From an uncultured Erysipelotrichaceae bacterium (GTDB lineage Bacteria; Bacillota_I; Bacilli_A; Erysipelotrichales; Coprobacillaceae), in assembly GCA_900538465.1 (NCBI GenBank), contig UPXV01000023.1, positions 1 to 46,730 on the forward strand: a DNA stretch of 46,730 nucleotides, in the 5' to 3' direction. Position 1 is the first letter of the stretch; every line of letters begins with the position of its first letter. The notes under the pieces were generated by a model. That model ran no database searches. It saw only the letters and a list, made by a program, of their open reading frames with translations, and was not told the origin of the DNA. Below are positions 43,085 through 46,730 of this stretch, piece by piece. Position numbers and translations under genes: made by a program.

Positions 43085-43785
43085 GATTCTTCTCCCTCCT
43101 TATCAACAGGATAGCGATAAGCACCATAAACTGCACCAAAAAGTGTCGCACAAATCAACTTAAAGCCACTTGATAATCCATCAAAAAGAGGAATATAGAA
43201 TAATATCATAGATACCATTGCGCTTATCATGACAACTTCAAAAATCGAACGTGACTTGGATGAACCAGGAACAATAATGGCTAAAAACATACCATATAAT
43301 GCAATCCCCATAGCAGCAGAAAGAGCCTCAGGTAAAATTTGAGTTAAAGTTTCCCCAAAAAATGCTCCACAACTCCAGCCTATAATTGGTACCAAAATGA
43401 ACCCTAACATAAATCGGAATTTCAAAATTCCTGGTTGTAAAGAAGCCAGACTAAAAATCTCATCTGTTACCCCAAAAGAAATAATCATTCTTTGCAAAGT
43501 CCCCATATGAGAATCAATTTTTTGACTTAAAGATAATGACATTAAAAAATATCGTGCATTAATCATCAATAAAGTCAAGGCAATTTCAAAATAAGATGCT
43601 TGACTTAAAATCAAAGAAACACCAGCGAACTGACCAGATGAAGTCAGGTTTGTTAAAGAAATCAAGGTTGCCAACCCTAATGGCAAACCACTTGATGCAA
43701 CAAAAACGCCAAAAGAAAAAGCTACCGGGAAATAACCCAGAGCTATTGGAATACCTTTCTTACATCCACACATAAACTCATTCAT
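43081..43785 (-). CDS. azlC: AzlC-type branched-chain amino acid exporter large subunit
   Basis: A 234-residue membrane protein with six or more helices. GCKKGIPIALGYFPVAFSFGVFVASSGLPLG and INARYFLMSLSLSQKI are AzlC family blocks, and GVTDEIFSLAS follows. With AzlD it forms an amino-acid efflux permease. Its weak ribosome site GGGGGAAT falls in the 3' arm of a hairpin (about 43790-43822), which could limit translation. Confidence 0.92.
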   Translation of the reverse strand: MNEFMCGCKKGIPIALGYFPVAFSFGVFVASSGLPLGLATLISLTNLTSSGQFAGVSLILSQASYFEIALTLLMINARYFLMSLSLSQKIDSHMGTLQRMIISFGVTDEIFSLASLQPGILKFRFMLGFILVPIIGWSCGAFFGETLTQILPEALSAAMGIALYGMFLAIIVPGSSKSRSIFEVVMISAMVSMILFYIPLFDGLSSGFKLICATLFGAVYGAYRYPVDKEGEES

Positions 43786-43830
43786 TTTTCATTCCCCCAA
43801 AATATATGTATTATCATACATGAATTGGGA

Positions 43831-44352
43831 TTACTTATCAAATAAATTTTTCTCTACAAATTCTAAAATTTCTTCTTTAGGTGTTAAAACTTCATAAAAT
43901 GGTTTTCGTAAATCTAATCTTTGAATATCAACAGAACGAATATCACTAAGTTGAATACGGCATTGCGTTATATGTGTGTCAGTTTTTATGTTAATATCCT
44001 TTTCAAACAAAGGATTGGCTGGTGTTGAATCTTCTTTAATTGATGTGCAAGGTATCACAAGCATTTTATAGCCCATATCCTTGAGTATGTAACACCAATG
44101 TCCATCCATCAATTCTTTAGGAAAGCCTCGACCAATATTGAAATAAGCCAAATCATGAATATGTGGTCTTTTATGGACATGATAATACGTTTGGTCACAA
44201 TCACCATCTTTTACCAAATGACAATAAAAGTATTCTAATTGGTTGGTTTGATGCAAGAGAGCGTAACTGTATTTTTCAACATCGTATACGCCAGACTCTT
44301 CTAATTTTTTTAATGATTTGTTCATTTCCATTAAATTACTTTGTATACTCAT
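43831..44352 (-). CDS. MazF/PemK-like protein
   Basis: A 173-residue soluble protein. A helical N-terminus (~60 residues) is followed by FNIGRGFPKEL (72-81), HWCYIL (85-90), MLVIPCTSIKED (97-108) and a late RLDLRKPF. This follows the order of PemK/MazF folds (GxG.P..., H.vvVL, vvPiTs). MazF-type enzymes cut RNA, but the characteristic catalytic residues cannot be confirmed here. No antitoxin gene lies beside it. ATG 44352 follows AGGAGGG; the frame opens nine codons earlier. Azl genes follow 45 bases behind, possibly on the same transcript. Confidence 0.65.
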   Translation of the reverse strand: MSIQSNLMEMNKSLKKLEESGVYDVEKYSYALLHQTNQLEYFYCHLVKDGDCDQTYYHVHKRPHIHDLAYFNIGRGFPKELMDGHWCYILKDMGYKMLVIPCTSIKEDSTPANPLFEKDINIKTDTHITQCRIQLSDIRSVDIQRLDLRKPFYEVLTPKEEILEFVEKNLFDK

Positions 44353-44659
44353 AATAACCCTCCTACTATATATATACAAAGATTTTTCTCATTTTTCTTT
44401 TTTTTAAACGAACTTTTTTTAATTTTTTTCATTTCACATAATTCACATAATTCCTTATTTTGGAATTTATGTTGACTTTATCAATATAATTTTTATTTTT
44501 ATTGATATTTATGAATTTAAAAAATAAAAATTTATTTTATATGGATACCACAATACTTTTTATTAACATATGTTCAATAAAAAGCTATTTTTAAATTTTG
44601 AAAAAAATGAAAGATTGTTTCATGTATAATGAAAACCGTTATTGATGAAGGAAATAAAT
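44353..44659. other. AT-rich divergent intergenic region
   Basis: No gene is seen. It holds a direct repeat of CACATAATT (around 44436-44453), an inverted repeat CATAATTCC/GGAATTTATG (around 44445-44470) and the -10 TATAAT (44625-44630) of glmS without a convincing -35. Promoter elements for the MazF-like gene are not clear. Confidence 0.5.
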
Positions 44660-44800
44660 AAAAAGCGCCAGGACTCTTTGAGAGTTGACGAGGACCAGAT
44701 TTATCGAAAGATTCGGCGGATGATCTTGAGGTATGATGCTACCTTAACGATGAGCAAAAATAATGAGTGATCATTAAACAAATATCATCAGGCATAACTT
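44660..44800 (+). ncRNA. glmS ribozyme (glucosamine-6-phosphate riboswitch)
   Basis: AGCGCCAGGACT begins at 44664, with the cleavage site just before G44665. AGTTGACGAGGA, TTTATCGAAAGATTCGGCGGATGATC and the downstream paired elements follow the glmS ribozyme core in order. Glucosamine-6-phosphate triggers self-cleavage and loss of the glmS message. Confidence 0.97.
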
Positions 44801-44840
44801 CATTCAATAATAATAAAAAATTTAATGGAGGTATGTTTTT

Positions 44841-46643
44841 ATGTGTGGAATTACAGCTTATTGCGGTAATGGTTTTGCTTTACCCTTTTTAATGCAAGGA
44901 TTGTCTAAACTTGAATATCGAGGATATGATAGTGCTGGTGTGACAACACTTGAAAAAGATGGTTTAAAAACTGTCAAATGTAAAGGAAGATTAAAAAATC
45001 TTGAAGAAAAATTACAAGATTATAAAATGGAAGGACATGTTGGGATTGGTCATACAAGATGGGCAACTCATGGTATTCCTTCAAATTTAAATTCTCATCC
45101 TCATACAAATGATGATGAAACCATTTCTTTAGTTCATAATGGAATTATTGAAAATTATCGTGAATTAAAGGAAGAATTAATGAAAAAAGGTTATCATTTT
45201 CAATCAGAAACAGATAGCGAAGTTGTTGTACATTTATTAGATGATTATTATGATGGAGATTTATTTGAAGCAGTTAAAAAAGTTCTCAAAAGAATTGAAG
45301 GAAGCTATGCTTTATGTATTGTTTCTACTTTAGAGCCTAACAAAGTTATCGTTGCCAAAAAAGATAGTCCTTTAATCATTGGAAAAGCTGATGGAGCTTA
45401 TGTTGCAGCAAGTGATATCCCAGCTTTATTGGAATATACAAAAGATGTTTATTTTTTAGATGATTATGAAATGGCTATTTTACAACAAGATCATATAGAT
45501 TTTTATACTCATGATGGAAAGCCTATCACAAAAGAATTAATAAGTATTCCTTATGATTTAGAAGCTGCTAAAAAAGATGGTTATGATACATTTATGTTAA
45601 AAGAAATCTATGAACAGCCTCACGTCATTGCTGAAACATTAAGAGGAAGAATCATAGATGAAAAAATTATTCTTGATGAACTCAATGATATTGATTTTCA
45701 TCAATTTAATAAAGTTTATTTTGTTGCTTGTGGTACAGCTTATCATGCTTCTCTTTGTGGATCACAAGTTTTAGAAAGAGCAACCAAGCTTCCTGTCATT
45801 GCAACTGTTGCTAGTGAATTTAGATATAATGATCCCCTTATTGATGAACACACTTTAGCTATTTTTGTTTCACAATCAGGAGAAACTGCTGATACTTTGG
45901 CAGCACTTCGTTTAGCTAAAGAAAAAGGTGCAACAACAATTGCTATTGCAAATGTTTTGGGAAGTACCATTTCTCGTGATGCTCATTATGTTTTATATAC
46001 ATGTGCTGGACCTGAAATTGCTGTTGCTTCAACAAAAGCTTATACAACACAACTTATTTTATTAATTCTTCTTGCTTATTATATTGCTCAAAAGTTAGGA
46101 AAAGATATTGATCATGAATTGATTCAACAATTGAATACCATTCCTCAATATGTTGAAAATATTTTAAAAGACCATCATATCTTTGAAAATTATGCAAAGA
46201 TGTTAGAAAATTTAAATGATGCCTATTTTATTGGAAGAAGTTTAGATTATGCTAGTGTTTTAGAAGGTGCTTTAAAACTTAAAGAAGTCTCTTATGTTCA
46301 TGCTGATGCTTATGTAGCTGGTGAATTAAAACATGGTCCTATTGCTTTGATTGAAGAAGGAACAGTTGTCATTGCTGTGGCAACACAACCTCATATTGCT
46401 GCTAAAACTATCAGCAATATTCAAGAAACAATCGCAAGAGGAGCAAAAGTAATCTTACTGACAACTCATGGTGAAGAAGTTAAGAACGTTGAGAATACTT
46501 ATTATTTACCTGATGTTGTTCCTACTTTACAAGCTATTTTGGTTGCTATTCCATTACAATTCATTGCTTATTATACTGCTTGCATGAAAGGCTGCGACGT
46601 CGATAAACCACGTAATCTTGCAAAATCAGTAACAGTAGAATAA
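44841..46643 (+). CDS. glmS: Glutamine-fructose-6-phosphate aminotransferase
   Basis: A 600-residue enzyme making glucosamine-6-phosphate, the first step to cell-wall amino sugars. The N-terminal glutaminase domain starts MCGITAYCG, so Cys1 of the mature protein is the nucleophile, with HTRWATHGIPSNLNSHPH. Two SIS sugar-binding domains follow (ACGTAYHASLCG, SQSGETADTLAAL), and the chain ends PRNLAKSVTVE. Full length. GGAGG precedes the ATG. It is controlled by the ribozyme in its leader. Confidence 0.98.
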   Translation: MCGITAYCGNGFALPFLMQGLSKLEYRGYDSAGVTTLEKDGLKTVKCKGRLKNLEEKLQDYKMEGHVGIGHTRWATHGIPSNLNSHPHTNDDETISLVHNGIIENYRELKEELMKKGYHFQSETDSEVVVHLLDDYYDGDLFEAVKKVLKRIEGSYALCIVSTLEPNKVIVAKKDSPLIIGKADGAYVAASDIPALLEYTKDVYFLDDYEMAILQQDHIDFYTHDGKPITKELISIPYDLEAAKKDGYDTFMLKEIYEQPHVIAETLRGRIIDEKIILDELNDIDFHQFNKVYFVACGTAYHASLCGSQVLERATKLPVIATVASEFRYNDPLIDEHTLAIFVSQSGETADTLAALRLAKEKGATTIAIANVLGSTISRDAHYVLYTCAGPEIAVASTKAYTTQLILLILLAYYIAQKLGKDIDHELIQQLNTIPQYVENILKDHHIFENYAKMLENLNDAYFIGRSLDYASVLEGALKLKEVSYVHADAYVAGELKHGPIALIEEGTVVIAVATQPHIAAKTISNIQETIARGAKVILLTTHGEEVKNVENTYYLPDVVPTLQAILVAIPLQFIAYYTACMKGCDVDKPRNLAKSVTVE

Positions 46644-46645
46644 AA

Positions 46646-46720
46646 GAAAGAATTTATGGATATACCCATAAATTCTTTCAGGCTGTTGACAAAGTAAATG
46701 TGTCAACAGTCTTTTCTTTT
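46646..46720 (+). terminator. Tandem hairpins ending glmS
   Basis: The first hairpin is a perfect 14-bp stem (46646-46659 with 46666-46679) but lacks a T-run. The second, CTGTTGACA (46683-46691) with TGTCAACAG (46701-46709), is followed by TCTTTTCTTTT and is the likely terminator. Confidence 0.8.
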
Positions 46721-46730
46721 GTTGGGAAGT

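Noticed and set aside
44430..44460. CACATAATT direct repeats as a CRISPR or iteron array
   Set aside because: Only two short copies with no spacer pattern and no cas or replication genes nearby.
46646..46679. First 14-bp hairpin after glmS as an intrinsic terminator
   Set aside because: The stem is strong but no T-run follows; the second hairpin is the better terminator, so they are reported together.

Overview
The window is AT-rich chromosomal DNA from a low-GC, endospore-forming Gram-positive bacterium. Supporting signs are a spoVA sporulation cluster, a T-box leader, a glmS ribozyme, a TPP riboswitch, Rex, strong Shine-Dalgarno sites, short U-tract terminators, many ATGA or TAATG gene overlaps, and a thioester/Cna_B surface protein. 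Gene content and style suggest a gut anaerobe of the Erysipelotrichales (Coprobacillaceae-like). That placement is inference; no rRNA gene is present. I see no insertion sequence, prophage or CRISPR array.

Layout. 190-7382: a DUF2974 hydrolase, an esterase, a pRiA4b-ORF3-like protein, a RhuM-Fic protein, tRNA-Leu(CAA), tag, an RsmF-type rRNA methylase and an HD protein. 7446-10697: thioredoxin, a nitroreductase and topoisomerase III. 10781-14954: a heterodimeric ABC exporter with its MarR regulator and two matching operators. 15023-20404: a redox/nitrosative-stress block. It holds a flavodiiron protein with its own promoter, next to a four-gene, overlap-coupled operon (CydD-like, CydC-like, YgbA-like, DUF454) whose promoter is flanked and overlapped by two palindromes. 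20419-21728: scpB-scpA (condensin). 21831-23099: cysteine desulfidase/serine dehydratase alpha family. 23208-26257: spoVAC-AD-AE-AF. 26354-27300: a FolT-like ECF S component behind a long structured leader that I could not assign to a class. 27392-28282: a compact DUF3791-DUF3990-DUF3791-like cassette. 28731-31572: a 2-hydroxyacid dehydrogenase with an unexpected extra N-terminal domain, overlapping a metallophosphoesterase gene that also has an unrecognised N-terminal half. 31650-33322: asnS with its T-box. 33336-37054: an operon DUF402-tsaE-tsaB-rimI-tsaD-rex (t6A tRNA modification plus the NADH sensor). 37162-37882: TPP riboswitch-thiT. 38001-39265: ackA. 39268-42734: a 1131-residue Cna_B-repeat surface protein behind a 16-codon leader ORF containing a terminator hairpin. 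42752-44352: azlCD and a MazF/PemK-like protein. 44660-46730: glmS ribozyme and glmS.

Most of the window is ordinary housekeeping. The items most worth a second look are the dehydrogenase fusion, the unassigned folT leader, the CydDC-like/YgbA/DUF454/flavodiiron block with its paired operators, the DUF3791/DUF3990 cassette, and the leader ORF with internal terminator before the surface protein.
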